Assembly: GCF_018449795.1 (NCBI RefSeq) | Contig: NZ_JAAVVE010000001.1 | Location: 177,545-241,544 of the forward strand | DNA: 64,000 nucleotides | From: Sphingomonas sp. dw_22 | GTDB taxonomy: Bacteria; Pseudomonadota; Alphaproteobacteria; Sphingomonadales; Sphingomonadaceae | Direction of reading: 5' to 3' | Shown: positions 32,195 to 41,222 of the stretch, one piece after another | Position numbering within the stretch: the first letter of the stretch is position 1 | How the letters are laid out: each line of letters starts with the position of its first letter | The notes under the pieces: generated by a model | The model's input: the letters and a program-made list of their open reading frames with translations, nothing else | Told to the model about the DNA's origin: nothing | The model's database searches: none | Program-made: the position numbers and the translations under genes

Positions 32195-33420
32195 GCGCGT
32201 AACACCTGTGCTGGCCGGACCCGATAGGCTGCGAATGCCGGCAGCAGCGCCGCCAGCAGCGACAATGTCATCGCCGCCGCGACGATGATCGCGTCCGCCG
32301 CGCCCACCGGCGGCAGGGCGATCGCAGGCCCGCCTCCGTTCGCGACGACATGCGCCGCAAAGGCCGCGGCCGCCCGTCCGATGAGCAGGCCGAGAATGCC
32401 GCCCGCCAAGCCTAGCAGCAGCGCTTCCAACAGCACCATGCGCAGCAGCCGGCCCGGCCCGCTGCCGAGTGCCCGCAGCAGCGCCAATTCGCGCTGGCGC
32501 TCCTGGACCGCCGTCAACAGTGCGACGAAGAAGCCCAGCGCGGACAAAGCGAGCAATCCGATACCGAACGCGCGCAACACCTCCGTACCCGTACCGAGCA
32601 GCTTGTTGAGACGGTTGAGCTCGAGCGCCGGGACCGCCGTCTGCACATTGGGGGTGGTCTTGAGCAGCCGCGGGACCATCAAGGCGCCCATCACGGAACG
32701 GTAACGCACCAGCACGGCGGTAACTTCCCTGCCCACTTCGGGATAGGTATCGGTCTCGCCGCCGCCCGTGCGTTCGGCGGCGACCGCGGCGGCGTGCTCG
32801 GCATTTTCCCGCTCATGGACCTTCCAGACGCTGGCGATGTCGGTCAGCGCCAGACGGTCGATCACCGCGCCCGTGGGCGCCAATATGCCGACGACGCGAT
32901 AGGGGCTGTGATCGTGGCGCTCGCCACCGCGCGCCAGCCCATGCTCGCCCACGAACATGTCGCCGACCTTCAGCCCCTGCGTGCGGGCGACTTCGGCGCC
33001 CAGCACCGCCTCGAGCGGCGCGTGCCACCACTGCCCCCCGGCAAGCCTCGCGCCGTAGAGCGCCCCATAATCGGGACTGGTGCCGACGATCCGATATCCG
33101 GCGAGATTGTCGCCGAGCGAGAGGGGGATCGCATCCTTGACGAGCATGTTGTCCTTAAGACGGGTGAGCAGCGCCAGCGGGATATTGCCGGTGGGCTGAT
33201 CGATCTGGAATACCGACGACAGGATGATCTGGAGCGGGCTGCCCTTGCCGCTCACCACCAGGTCGATCCCAGCGAGATCGCGGGTGAAACGCTCGTCGAT
33301 CCCCGTATCGATGGCCAGCAGCGCCACGACCACGGCGACGCCGAGCGCGAGCGATAGGACGTGAAACGCCCAGCCGAGCGGCTTGCGGCAGATCGAGGCC
33401 CAGATCAGCTTGACCAGCAT
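32191..33420 (-). CDS. FtsX/MacB-type ABC transporter permease
   Basis: 409 residues: an N-terminal membrane helix (WAFHVLSLALGVAVVVALLAI), a large periplasmic domain (about 45-270), then three helices at the C-terminus (GIGLLALSALGFFVALLTAV; LEALLLGLAGGILGLLIG; VAAAMTLSLLAALLPAFAAYRVRPAQVLRA) with the QERQRELALLRALGSG coupling segment typical of FtsX permeases. It works with the adjacent ATPase; gene ends overlap on both sides (1 bp with the ATPase, 4 bp with DUF3299). In this Zur context a zinc-related function is inferred. Confidence 0.88.
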   Translation of the reverse strand: MLVKLIWASICRKPLGWAFHVLSLALGVAVVVALLAIDTGIDERFTRDLAGIDLVVSGKGSPLQIILSSVFQIDQPTGNIPLALLTRLKDNMLVKDAIPLSLGDNLAGYRIVGTSPDYGALYGARLAGGQWWHAPLEAVLGAEVARTQGLKVGDMFVGEHGLARGGERHDHSPYRVVGILAPTGAVIDRLALTDIASVWKVHERENAEHAAAVAAERTGGGETDTYPEVGREVTAVLVRYRSVMGALMVPRLLKTTPNVQTAVPALELNRLNKLLGTGTEVLRAFGIGLLALSALGFFVALLTAVQERQRELALLRALGSGPGRLLRMVLLEALLLGLAGGILGLLIGRAAAAFAAHVVANGGGPAIALPPVGAADAIIVAAAMTLSLLAALLPAFAAYRVRPAQVLRA

Positions 33421-34055
33421 CAGGCAGGCTCCACCGTCGCGACATTGGCCAGGCGCGCCTTGACCCGCGCGTCATGGGTGGCGATCACCAGCGCCGCATC
33501 GCTTTCCTCGGTGGCGCGCAGCAGCAGCGAAAGCACGGCCTCGCATGCCTCGTCGTCCAGGCTGGCGGTCGGCTCGTCGGCCAGGATCAGTTGCGGCTCC
33601 ATCAGCATCGCACGCGCGATCGCAGTGCGCTGCGCCTCGTCGCGGCTGAGCTTCTCCGCGGGCGCGTGCATCCGTGCGGCAAGCCCCAACCCCTCCAGCA
33701 GCCTGGCGGCCCGGATACGGTCCTGCCGCGCGCCCGTCGCATAGGGGGCGAGCAACAGGTTATCGAGCGCACTCAATCCCGGCACCAGATGCAGATCCTG
33801 GAAGATCAGGCCGATATGGCGGCCCCGATGCCGGTCGCGTGCGCGCGGCTTGAGCCGCGTCACCTCTTCCTCGGCGATATGCACCGAGCCCGACAGCCGG
33901 TCGGCGAGCCCGGCGATGGCCAGGAGCAAGGTCGTCTTGCCCGCACCCGAGGCGCCGGCAAGCACCGCCGCTTCGCCGCCCCGCAGGGAAAGATACCCCA
34001 GCCGTGCGACGGCATGGCCGCGATACCCGGCGACGAGATCGTCTACCGCGAGCAT
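33420..34055 (-). CDS. ABC transporter ATP-binding protein with altered signature motif
   Basis: 211 residues. Walker A GASGAGKTT, Q-loop IFQDLHLVPGL, Walker B LILADEPTASLD and switch His VIATHD are intact. The signature is LSRDEAQR where LSGGEQQR is usual, yet the following RTAIARAM is normal. LolD/MacB-like length without extensions. Starts at 34055 and 34067 are both possible; 34055 puts Walker A at the usual distance. It overlaps the TlpA-like gene by 13 bp and the permease by 1 bp. Confidence 0.87.
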   Translation of the reverse strand: MLAVDDLVAGYRGHAVARLGYLSLRGGEAAVLAGASGAGKTTLLLAIAGLADRLSGSVHIAEEEVTRLKPRARDRHRGRHIGLIFQDLHLVPGLSALDNLLLAPYATGARQDRIRAARLLEGLGLAARMHAPAEKLSRDEAQRTAIARAMLMEPQLILADEPTASLDDEACEAVLSLLLRATEESDAALVIATHDARVKARLANVATVEPA

Positions 34056-34477
34056 CGCGCGGCCCATTGGCGAAGCTGGTCCGTGCCGAGAAGGCCGCGC
34101 TTCGTCCCGCAAACCTGCCCGTTGCGATCGATGGCGACGGTAAGGGGAAGAGCCGCCCCCTTCCCTCCCCAATCGGCGAGCACGCTTGCCGGCTCCCGGG
34201 CATCCGCAAACGCATCGACCTTCGGTCGCCCCGCGGCCGCCAGCGCCCGGCGTGCCGCGGCCGGCGGATCGATCGCAAGCGTGACGACCCGCAGCGGCTT
34301 CGCCGCGCGCTCAAGCTCCGGAATACGGCGCAATTCGGCACGGCAGGAGACGCACCAACTCGCCCACAGGACGACGACCGCGGGTCGCGGCAGCGCCGTC
34401 GGCACACCATCGACATTCGCTACCGCCACAGGAGGATGCAGTGCCGTGAGCGCGATAAAGGCCAAAGCAGCGAGCAT
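34043..34477 (-). CDS. Exported TlpA/thioredoxin-fold protein, head of the zinc-transporter operon
   Basis: 144 residues: signal peptide (MLAALAFIALTALHPPVAVA), then a thioredoxin fold with active-site WCVSC (VVVLWASWCVSCRAEL) and LPLTVAIDRNG, where the cis-Pro sits in the usual place. Periplasmic TlpA-like proteins reduce disulfides or deliver metals. As first gene of an operon with two CxxC-containing DUF3299 proteins, its plausible job is to keep those cysteines reduced for metal binding (inference). The Zur box lies 31 bp upstream of its start. Confidence 0.85.
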   Translation of the reverse strand: MLAALAFIALTALHPPVAVANVDGVPTALPRPAVVVLWASWCVSCRAELRRIPELERAAKPLRVVTLAIDPPAAARRALAAAGRPKVDAFADAREPASVLADWGGKGAALPLTVAIDRNGQVCGTKRGLLGTDQLRQWAARCSR

Positions 34478-34507
34478 CTTTGCGGCCCGATATCCTTAAA
34501 AAATTGC

Positions 34508-34525
34508 GATATGTTGCATCATATC
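34508..34525. promoter_or_regulatory. Zur box upstream of the TlpA/ABC/DUF3299 operon
   Basis: GATATGTTGCATCATATC is symmetric apart from the paired positions 7 and 12 (GATATG-N-TGCA-N-CATATC). It is the clearest copy of the dyad in the window. Confidence 0.8.
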
Positions 34526-34655
34526 ATCCCTGCTCGCGAATGCCAGAGACATTGTCCTGACCCCGTGATCCCCGCCGCCGGGAGATCGGCTCGGGCAGGA
34601 TCGCGGGCGACACCGGTAAAAGGATCCGATGCCGCCCGCCCCTCCCCCCGTTTCG

Positions 34656-36797
34656 TCAGAACCCGATGCGGGCGGTCACGCGGATGTCGCGGCCGGCGAG
34701 CGGCGCGAAATCCTTGAGGAAGCTGGAGGCCCGGCGCGCATCGACATCGAAGATGTTGTTGGCGCTGACCAGCAGCGAGAGCTTCTGATTGCCCGGGATC
34801 GGCTTGAAGCCGATCGAGGCGTTGACCATCGTATAATCGTCGGTCGGCGTCTCGAACGGGGCGATGCGGTTCTGCTCGAAGACATGCTCGACTTCGATGC
34901 GGCCGTTCACCCGATCCGACTGCGCCTCGATGCCGCCGAGCACGCGCATCGGCGGGATGCGGGGCACGGGGCCGGAATCGACGATGTTGGCATGGACGTA
35001 ATCGCCGAGCGCATCGACGTTGATCGCATAGCCGCCGATCTTCGCGACACGCACCGAGGCGTCGGCCTCGAACCCGTAATAGCGCGCATCCGCCTGCTGG
35101 AACTGGAAGCAGGGCAGATCGACGTCGCGGCCGCTGGGGTCCGCCGCCACCTGGCAGATCGCCGGGTCGACCTGGTTCTCGGAAATATAGTTGGAGAACC
35201 AGTTATAATAGGCCGAGGCATCGAGGCTGAAGCCGTCCTGATGGACGTGCAGCGTCGATTCCAGGCCCCAGGACTTTTCCAGCTTGAAGTCGGCGCTGCC
35301 CAGTTCCCAGCTCTGCGTGCCGGCATGGCCGCCGCGCGCGAACAGCTCCTCGCCCGAGGGCGCGCGCTCGGTGCGCGACAGGTTCACACCGATACGGACG
35401 CCGTCGGCAAGCGCATAGGAGAGGCCCGCCGAGCCCGAGACCGCGTCGAAATGGCGCTTGCCCGCGAAGAAGCGGAGATCGCCGGCTTCGGGTGATGCGC
35501 GCAGGTCGCTCGATTCATAGCGCAGCCCGCCTTCGGCCCGCAGCGCGCCGAGATCGACCTGCTGGAGGGTGAAGAGGCCGAGCTGGCTCGTCGTGTTCTG
35601 CGGCAGGAAGGCCTCGTCGCCGACGACGTTGAAGTCGCGGTGATAATATTGAACGCCCGATGCACCCTTCCACCCGCCATGATCGGCCTGGACCAGTTCG
35701 ATGCGTCCCTCGACCCCGGTGTTGTAGAAGGCGGTGCCGACCGAGCCGTCTTCCTCAAGCTCGAAATGGCGATAGACGGCGCGGCCGGCGCGGACCTGGA
35801 CCTTGTCGAAGAACCCGCCGAGATCGACTTCGCCGCGCAGATCGATGCGGTTCTGGAGCACGCTGAGGCGCGGCGCCTCCTGCTCCTCGCCCGATGCGGT
35901 CGCATAGCGGATCGGCACGCCGTAGAAGCTGTCATAATGGCTGTAGGAAATGCCGAAATTGGCGTTGTCGAAGATGATCGACGCGCCCGCGCCGGCGGTC
36001 CAGGTCTTGGCCGCGCTGTTGGGCAGCTTGTCCTTGAGCGCCGCGGTCGCCGCGAAATCGGGATCGTCCTCCGTCGTCGGGCCGCCGGCGGCGGCCAGCG
36101 CCTCGGCGCGCGCCTGGGGCGAGAGGACATAGCCGCCGATATGGAGGTCGTCGCTCTTCAGATACGAGCCGTCGGCATGGAGCACGAGGTGGCTACCGAT
36201 CGCGACGTCGCCGGCGGCACCGACCGAGCGCTCATTGGCGGCGGAGCCATAGTTGGCGATGGCGTCGAGGCTATAGCCCTTCTCGGGAACGGTGCGCGGG
36301 ATGCGCTTGTCGATCACGTTGACGACGCCGCCGATCGCCGAGGAGCCGTAAAGCAGCGCGGAGGGGCCGCGCAGCACCTCGACGCGCTCGGCGAGCAGCG
36401 GATCGATTATGACGGCGTGATCGACCGAGGTGTTCGACACGTCGATCGAGCCGATCCCGTCGGTGAGCACGCGAATGCGCTCGCCCTGGAAGCCGCGCAG
36501 GATCGGGCGCGAGGCGCTGGGGCCGAACGAGCTGGCCGAGACGCCCGGCAGCTTGGACAGGGTCTCGCCGATGCTCGGCCGCAGATCGCGCGCCAGCTCG
36601 TCGCCGGTGACGATCGAGGTGCCCGAGAGCACGTCCTGCTCGCTCTGGTTGAGCAGGCCGGTAACGACGATCTCGTCGCCGCGATTGCTGGTCGAGCTGG
36701 CCTGCGGCGAATCGCTATTGCCGTTCGCGGTCTGGGCTGCGGCGGGCAGGCTGAATGCGATCGAGGCGACACCGGCACAGAACAACATTTTTTTCAT
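34656..36797 (-). CDS. ZnuD-like TonB-dependent receptor
   Basis: 713 residues: signal peptide (MKKMLFCAGVASIAFSLPAAA), TonB box EIVVTGLL, plug (LSKLPGVSASSFGPSASRPILRG; VEVLRGPSALLYGSSAIGGVVNVID) and a barrel ending in VTARIGF. The plug RPxIRG.xG.R.......D.SxxSxDHA and the barrel YSHYDSFYGVP pattern are those of zinc/ZnuD-type receptors. Two copies of the Zur dyad stand upstream (36833-36872). It should import zinc across the outer membrane when zinc is scarce. The divergent neighbour is an M1 aminopeptidase. Confidence 0.9.
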   Translation of the reverse strand: MKKMLFCAGVASIAFSLPAAAQTANGNSDSPQASSTSNRGDEIVVTGLLNQSEQDVLSGTSIVTGDELARDLRPSIGETLSKLPGVSASSFGPSASRPILRGFQGERIRVLTDGIGSIDVSNTSVDHAVIIDPLLAERVEVLRGPSALLYGSSAIGGVVNVIDKRIPRTVPEKGYSLDAIANYGSAANERSVGAAGDVAIGSHLVLHADGSYLKSDDLHIGGYVLSPQARAEALAAAGGPTTEDDPDFAATAALKDKLPNSAAKTWTAGAGASIIFDNANFGISYSHYDSFYGVPIRYATASGEEQEAPRLSVLQNRIDLRGEVDLGGFFDKVQVRAGRAVYRHFELEEDGSVGTAFYNTGVEGRIELVQADHGGWKGASGVQYYHRDFNVVGDEAFLPQNTTSQLGLFTLQQVDLGALRAEGGLRYESSDLRASPEAGDLRFFAGKRHFDAVSGSAGLSYALADGVRIGVNLSRTERAPSGEELFARGGHAGTQSWELGSADFKLEKSWGLESTLHVHQDGFSLDASAYYNWFSNYISENQVDPAICQVAADPSGRDVDLPCFQFQQADARYYGFEADASVRVAKIGGYAINVDALGDYVHANIVDSGPVPRIPPMRVLGGIEAQSDRVNGRIEVEHVFEQNRIAPFETPTDDYTMVNASIGFKPIPGNQKLSLLVSANNIFDVDARRASSFLKDFAPLAGRDIRVTARIGF

Positions 36798-36832
36798 GAG
36801 ACAACTCCACTGAACTCCGGCGCGGAGTAAAT

Positions 36833-36850
36833 TTAATGTTGTAACATATC
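36833..36850. promoter_or_regulatory. Zur box, receptor-proximal copy
   Basis: The reverse strand reads GATATGTTACAACATTAA and matches the 34508 dyad at 13 of 18 positions, with the core intact apart from one base. It lies 35 bp upstream of the ZnuD-like start. Confidence 0.55.
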
Positions 36851-36854
36851 AAGT

Positions 36855-36872
36855 GTTATGTTGCATTGTATC
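36855..36872. promoter_or_regulatory. Zur box, distal copy
   Basis: GTTATGTTGCATTGTATC matches the 34508 dyad at 15 of 18 positions, 22 bp from the first copy (two helical turns). Confidence 0.65.
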
Positions 36873-37229
36873 ATCGCCAAAGCGACGGCTGTCCGCCGCG
36901 TGGCCGGAATCGCCCACCGCACTGCGGAAAGGAAAGGATGCCCACCCGCCATTACGAGACAGTCGTGACGCTTGGATGCGAGCACAGCTGTTTCGAAAAG
37001 CCTGTCTGCCACGCCGGAGGAACCGCGCCGCCTCCAGGGGAACACCCAATCCGGGGCGCAGGTCGAATCCCCGACGCTCGACCTTGATCGCGGGCATCTG
37101 GCCTATATGGATGCGGTGCTGGCCAGGGGATCGCATCGCCGCCTGACCACGCAGAATATGCTGGCACCGGATTTCATCGTCTCGGCGGTGCGTGAGGAAC
37201 AGCAGCGCGAGACCGGAGAAGATACCCCC
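36873..37229. other. 357-bp leader between the Zur boxes and the M1 peptidase
   Basis: The peptidase frame stays open back to 36972 without a good ribosome-binding site, and the upstream residues look random, so no gene is called. It may be a long untranslated leader or hold an independent promoter. Confidence 0.4.
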
Positions 37230-39197
37230 ATGACGAAGACGTTCCTCCACAGCCTGGCCCCGATCCTCGCGCTGCTCGCATTGCCGGCCACGGCATATGC
37301 GCAGGATGCCCGCTACGAACCGCGCACGACGTTCGGCCCGCTCACGCTGCCGTCTCCGCCGAGCGCCGTGCGCGGCGCGAACGGGCTGCCCGGTCCCGGC
37401 TATTGGCAGAACCGCCCCGATTATCAGATCCGCGCGACGCTCGATCCTGCGGCCAAGACGATCCGCGGCACTGCGACGATCGCCTATGCCAACAACAGCC
37501 CCGACCGGCTCGACTATCTCTGGCTGCAGCTCGACCAAAACCTGTATCGCCCCGGCTCGCGCGGCGCGATGGCGAGCGGCAGGCGTCCGGGCGGCAACAC
37601 CGACGGCATGGTGATCGACGGCGTCGAGCTGGTCGAAGGCGGCAAGGCGCGGCCGGTGACGCCGCTGATCTCCGACACGCGCATGCAGGTGCCCCTGCCC
37701 GCACCGCTCGCCGCGGGCGGCAAGATCACGCTGCGCGTCCGCTATCACTTCGCCATTCCCGGCGAGTTCGGCGGGCGGATGGCCTGGGGCAATGCCAAGG
37801 CGGGCGAGATCTACAACCTCGCCCAATGGTATCCGCGCATGGCAGTCTATGACGATCTGCGCGGCTGGGATCCGCTCCCCTATCTCGCCCAGGAATTCTA
37901 TCTCGAATATGGCAACTTCGATTACTGGATCACGCTTCCCGCGAACATGATCGTCGCCGGATCGGGCGAACTGGTGAACCCCGCCGAAGTGCTGACCGCC
38001 CAGCAGCGCGCGCGCCTCGCCAAAGCCCGCACAAGCGACGCCACCGTCGAGGTCATTGCGCCTTCCGAGATCGGAAACCCGGCGACGCGGCCGACGCAGC
38101 AAGGCACGCTCACCTGGCATTTCCGGATGGAAAACACCCGCGACGTCGCCTTCGCCGCCTCGACGGCCTTCGCCTGGGACGCCGCCCAGCTCAACCTGCC
38201 GGACGGCAAGACCGGGCTCGCCATGTCGGTCTATCCCGCGGAGAGCCAGGGTCGCGAGCGCTGGGGCCGATCGACCGAATATCTGAAGCATGCGGTCGAG
38301 GAATTCTCGCGCCGCTGGTATCCCTATCCTTGGCCGAACGCGGTCAACGTGGCCGGCATCGCGACGGGCATGGAATATCCCGGCATCGTCTTCGACGGGA
38401 TCGAGGATGCCGGCAAGGAGCTGTTCTGGATCAGCGCGCACGAGATCGGGCATAGCTGGTTCCCGATGATCGTCGGCTTCGACGAACGCCGCGACGCCTG
38501 GATGGACGAAGGCTTCAACACCTTCATCGACGTCTATGAATCCGATGCGTTCAACCGCGGCGAATATGGTCCCAAGCGCGACAGCGAATATGCGCGGGGC
38601 GGCGGCAACCCGGTCGACGAGATCCTGCCGGTGCTCGCCGATCCGCAGGCGCCGCCGATCCTGTCGCGCGCCGATACGGTAATCGAGAAATACCGTCACC
38701 CGGTGACCTATTTCAAATCGGCGCTCGGCCTCACCCTGCTGCGCGAGCAGATCCTCGGCCCGGAGCGATTCGATCCCGCCTTCCGCCGCTTCATCGCCGC
38801 CTGGGCGTTCAAGCACCCCAAGCCATCGGATTTCTTCCGCGCGATGGAGGATGCCAGCGGCGAGGATCTCTCCTGGTGGTGGCGCGGCTGGTATTTCAAC
38901 AATTGGACGCTCGACCAGGCGGTGACCCAGATCGCCTATGTGAAGGATGATCCCGCCCAGGGCGCACTGGTCACCGTCGAGAACCGCGATCCCATGGTCA
39001 TGCCGGCGACGCTGCGCGTCACCTTCGTCGACGGCAGCCGCCGTGATCTCGCCTTGCCGGCCGAAACCTGGATTCGTCAGGCCAGCACCAGCATATTCGT
39101 CCCCGGAAGCCTCCGCATCGCACGCGCCGAAATCGACCCCGATCACCGGCTCCCGGATCGCGACCGCAGCAACAACGCCTTCGCCGCTCCGCGCTGA
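37230..39197 (+). CDS. Exported M1-family metallo-aminopeptidase
   Basis: 655 residues with a signal peptide (MTKTFLHSLAPILALLALPATAYA). Zinc site HEIGHSW (HExxH) followed by the distal ligand in MDEGFNTFIDVYE; the exopeptidase motif GAMEN appears as GMEYPG. The N-terminal half is the M1 beta-saddle domain. It trims N-terminal residues from peptides in the periplasm or outside. The start is chosen because it gives a proper signal peptide after a GGAGAA site; an upstream in-frame ATG adds an implausible 86-residue extension. It is divergent from the ZnuD-like receptor, so the Zur boxes may also affect it. It is itself a zinc enzyme. Confidence 0.87.
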   Translation: MTKTFLHSLAPILALLALPATAYAQDARYEPRTTFGPLTLPSPPSAVRGANGLPGPGYWQNRPDYQIRATLDPAAKTIRGTATIAYANNSPDRLDYLWLQLDQNLYRPGSRGAMASGRRPGGNTDGMVIDGVELVEGGKARPVTPLISDTRMQVPLPAPLAAGGKITLRVRYHFAIPGEFGGRMAWGNAKAGEIYNLAQWYPRMAVYDDLRGWDPLPYLAQEFYLEYGNFDYWITLPANMIVAGSGELVNPAEVLTAQQRARLAKARTSDATVEVIAPSEIGNPATRPTQQGTLTWHFRMENTRDVAFAASTAFAWDAAQLNLPDGKTGLAMSVYPAESQGRERWGRSTEYLKHAVEEFSRRWYPYPWPNAVNVAGIATGMEYPGIVFDGIEDAGKELFWISAHEIGHSWFPMIVGFDERRDAWMDEGFNTFIDVYESDAFNRGEYGPKRDSEYARGGGNPVDEILPVLADPQAPPILSRADTVIEKYRHPVTYFKSALGLTLLREQILGPERFDPAFRRFIAAWAFKHPKPSDFFRAMEDASGEDLSWWWRGWYFNNWTLDQAVTQIAYVKDDPAQGALVTVENRDPMVMPATLRVTFVDGSRRDLALPAETWIRQASTSIFVPGSLRIARAEIDPDHRLPDRDRSNNAFAAPR

Positions 39198-39211
39198 ACC
39201 CGCTCGCTTGC

Positions 39212-39229
39212 GATATAATGTATCACCGC
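39212..39229. promoter_or_regulatory. Weak Zur-box-like sequence upstream of the S9 peptidase
   Basis: GATATAATGTATCACCGC matches the 34508 dyad at 12 of 18 positions, all but two mismatches in its right half. It lies 34 bp upstream of the S9 start. It could equally be a plain -10 element (TATAAT is embedded). Confidence 0.3.
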
Positions 39230-39263
39230 CTATCGCTCTGCCATAGCCACCTCAATTGACCGG

Positions 39264-41222
39264 ATGCCGCCCATGCGATCTCTCCGTTGCCGTGCCCCCG
39301 CCTTTGCCGTCCTCGCCGCCACGTCGGCCTCCCTCTCCCTCATGGCGGCGCCCGCATTCGCACAGGCGGTCCATGGCTATGCGGGCCTCGCGATCTCCCC
39401 CAAGGGCGATCGGCTGGCGGCGATCGAGGCTTCCGGCGGAGAGGCGCACATGGCGATCGTCGTCCGCGCGGTTGCCGACGGACATGTCGTGCGCACGATC
39501 GATCCCTGCGCCGCCTGCAGCTATTCGGGGCTAACCTTCGCGCCGGACGGCAGCCTCGCCTTCGTCTCGCGCGATCGCGGCACGCAGACGACCACCCTGG
39601 CGCTCGCCGACGCGGCGGCTGTGCGCACCGTCGCAACCATTCCCGGCATCGCCTCAACCCCGCGCTTCTCGCCCGACGGCAAGCGTATCGCCCTGCTGGT
39701 CACGATCGGCGCGGCCAAGGAGGCCGGCGCGACCCAGGCCGGCGTCCGCCAGATCGGCGAAATCGGCGAGCATAGCGACGAGCAGCGCCTCGCGGTGTTC
39801 GAACGCGGCGCGGCACCGGTCGCCGCGCCCGACGTGAAGCCGCTCTCCCCCGCGGATCGCTATATCTACGAATATGATTGGGCGCCGGACGGGCGCAGCC
39901 TGATCGTCACCAGCGCGCTGGGCAACGGCGACAACAACTGGTGGGTCGCGACGCTCGATGCCGTCGATGCGGCCAGCGGCACGGTGCGCCAGATCGCCAG
40001 GCCGGCCACGCAGATCAACATGCCGCGCGTCTCGCCGGACGGAAAAACGGTCGCCTATATCGGCGGGCTGATGAGCGACTTCGGCTCGATCGGCGGCGAT
40101 GTCTGGACCGTATCGCTGGCGGGCGGCATCCCCGCCAACCGCACCCAAGGCGCGAAGGCGACGGTGACGTCGCTCGCCTGGACCACGAACGGACTGCGCA
40201 CGACGCGGCTGATGGCCGATGCGGCGCAGGTCGCCGATGTCGGCGAAACGGGGGCAAGCAAGGTCTTCTGGAGCCGTCCGGCCAGCTTCGCGGCGGGCGA
40301 CGGCCGCGTGGTCTACAGCGCCGATGGGCGGACGATCGCGACGGTGGCGCAGGATTATACCCACGGCCCCGCGATCTTCGCCGGCCCCGTCGCCGCGCCG
40401 CGCCAGATCACGCACGACAACGACGCGCTTCCGGCCCGCGCGGTCGCCAAAAGCGTAACCTGGACCAATGACGGCTTCTCGGTCCAGGGCTGGCTGCTGG
40501 CGCCCGTCGATGCCGATCCGGCCCGGAAGGCGCCGATGATCACCATCGTCCATGGCGGCCCCGCAGCCGCAAGCGCGCCCGCCTATGTCGGCGACTATGG
40601 CAGCGCCTCGACGCTGCTCAAGGCGGGCTATTATCTGTTCTATCCCAATCCGCGCGGCAGCTACGGCCAGGGCGAGGCCTTCACCGCCGCGAACCGGCGC
40701 GACTTCGGCGGCGGCGACCTGCGCGACATCCTGGCGGGCATCGACGCGGTCGAGAAGGTCGCGCCGATCGACGATGCCCGTCTGGGTCTGACCGGCGGCA
40801 GCTATGGCGGCTTCATGTCGATGTGGGCCAATACCCAGACCAATCGCTTCAAGGCGATCGTCGCGGGAGCCGGCCTGTCCAACTGGATCAGCTATTACGG
40901 AACCAACGGCATCGACCAGTGGATGCTGCCGTTCTTCGGCAAGACGATGTACGAGGATCCCGAAGCCTATCGCGCGGTCTCGGCGATCAGCTTCATCGCG
41001 CGCGCGAAGACGCCAACCTTCATCTATGTCGGCGAGCGCGACATCGAAGTGCCGCCGACCCAGTCGGTCGAATATTGGCATGCGCTGAAGGATCTCGGCG
41101 TGCCGACCAGCCTCGTGATCTATCCGGATGAAGGCCATGGCATCCGCCAGCCGGGCAATGCGGCCGACGTCCTGCGGCGAACCGTCGCCTGGTTCGACAA
41201 ATATCTGGCCGTTCAGCCTTGA
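39264..41222 (+). CDS. Exported S9-family peptidase (dipeptidyl/acylaminoacyl-peptidase type)
   Basis: 652 residues with a signal peptide (to PAFA), a beta-propeller-like N-terminal half (repeated SPDGK/FAPDGS segments) and a C-terminal alpha/beta-hydrolase domain: nucleophile GGSYGGFMS, Asp in VGERDIEVP and His in YPDEGHGI. It cleaves short peptides from their N-terminus. The downstream hydrolase gene starts by overlapping its stop (TTGA), so they are cotranscribed. The tandem of M1, S9 and prolyl-oligopeptidase enzymes here points to peptide scavenging. Confidence 0.88.
   Translation: MPPMRSLRCRAPAFAVLAATSASLSLMAAPAFAQAVHGYAGLAISPKGDRLAAIEASGGEAHMAIVVRAVADGHVVRTIDPCAACSYSGLTFAPDGSLAFVSRDRGTQTTTLALADAAAVRTVATIPGIASTPRFSPDGKRIALLVTIGAAKEAGATQAGVRQIGEIGEHSDEQRLAVFERGAAPVAAPDVKPLSPADRYIYEYDWAPDGRSLIVTSALGNGDNNWWVATLDAVDAASGTVRQIARPATQINMPRVSPDGKTVAYIGGLMSDFGSIGGDVWTVSLAGGIPANRTQGAKATVTSLAWTTNGLRTTRLMADAAQVADVGETGASKVFWSRPASFAAGDGRVVYSADGRTIATVAQDYTHGPAIFAGPVAAPRQITHDNDALPARAVAKSVTWTNDGFSVQGWLLAPVDADPARKAPMITIVHGGPAAASAPAYVGDYGSASTLLKAGYYLFYPNPRGSYGQGEAFTAANRRDFGGGDLRDILAGIDAVEKVAPIDDARLGLTGGSYGGFMSMWANTQTNRFKAIVAGAGLSNWISYYGTNGIDQWMLPFFGKTMYEDPEAYRAVSAISFIARAKTPTFIYVGERDIEVPPTQSVEYWHALKDLGVPTSLVIYPDEGHGIRQPGNAADVLRRTVAWFDKYLAVQP

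Noticed and set aside
37061..37085. GGTCGAATCCCCGAC, resembling a tRNA T-arm
   Set aside because: No acceptor, D or anticodon arms can be folded around it at tRNA spacing.
36972..37229. 86-residue N-terminal extension of the M1 peptidase from an upstream ATG
   Set aside because: It would bury the obvious signal peptide starting at MTKTFLHSL, and the residues look non-coding.
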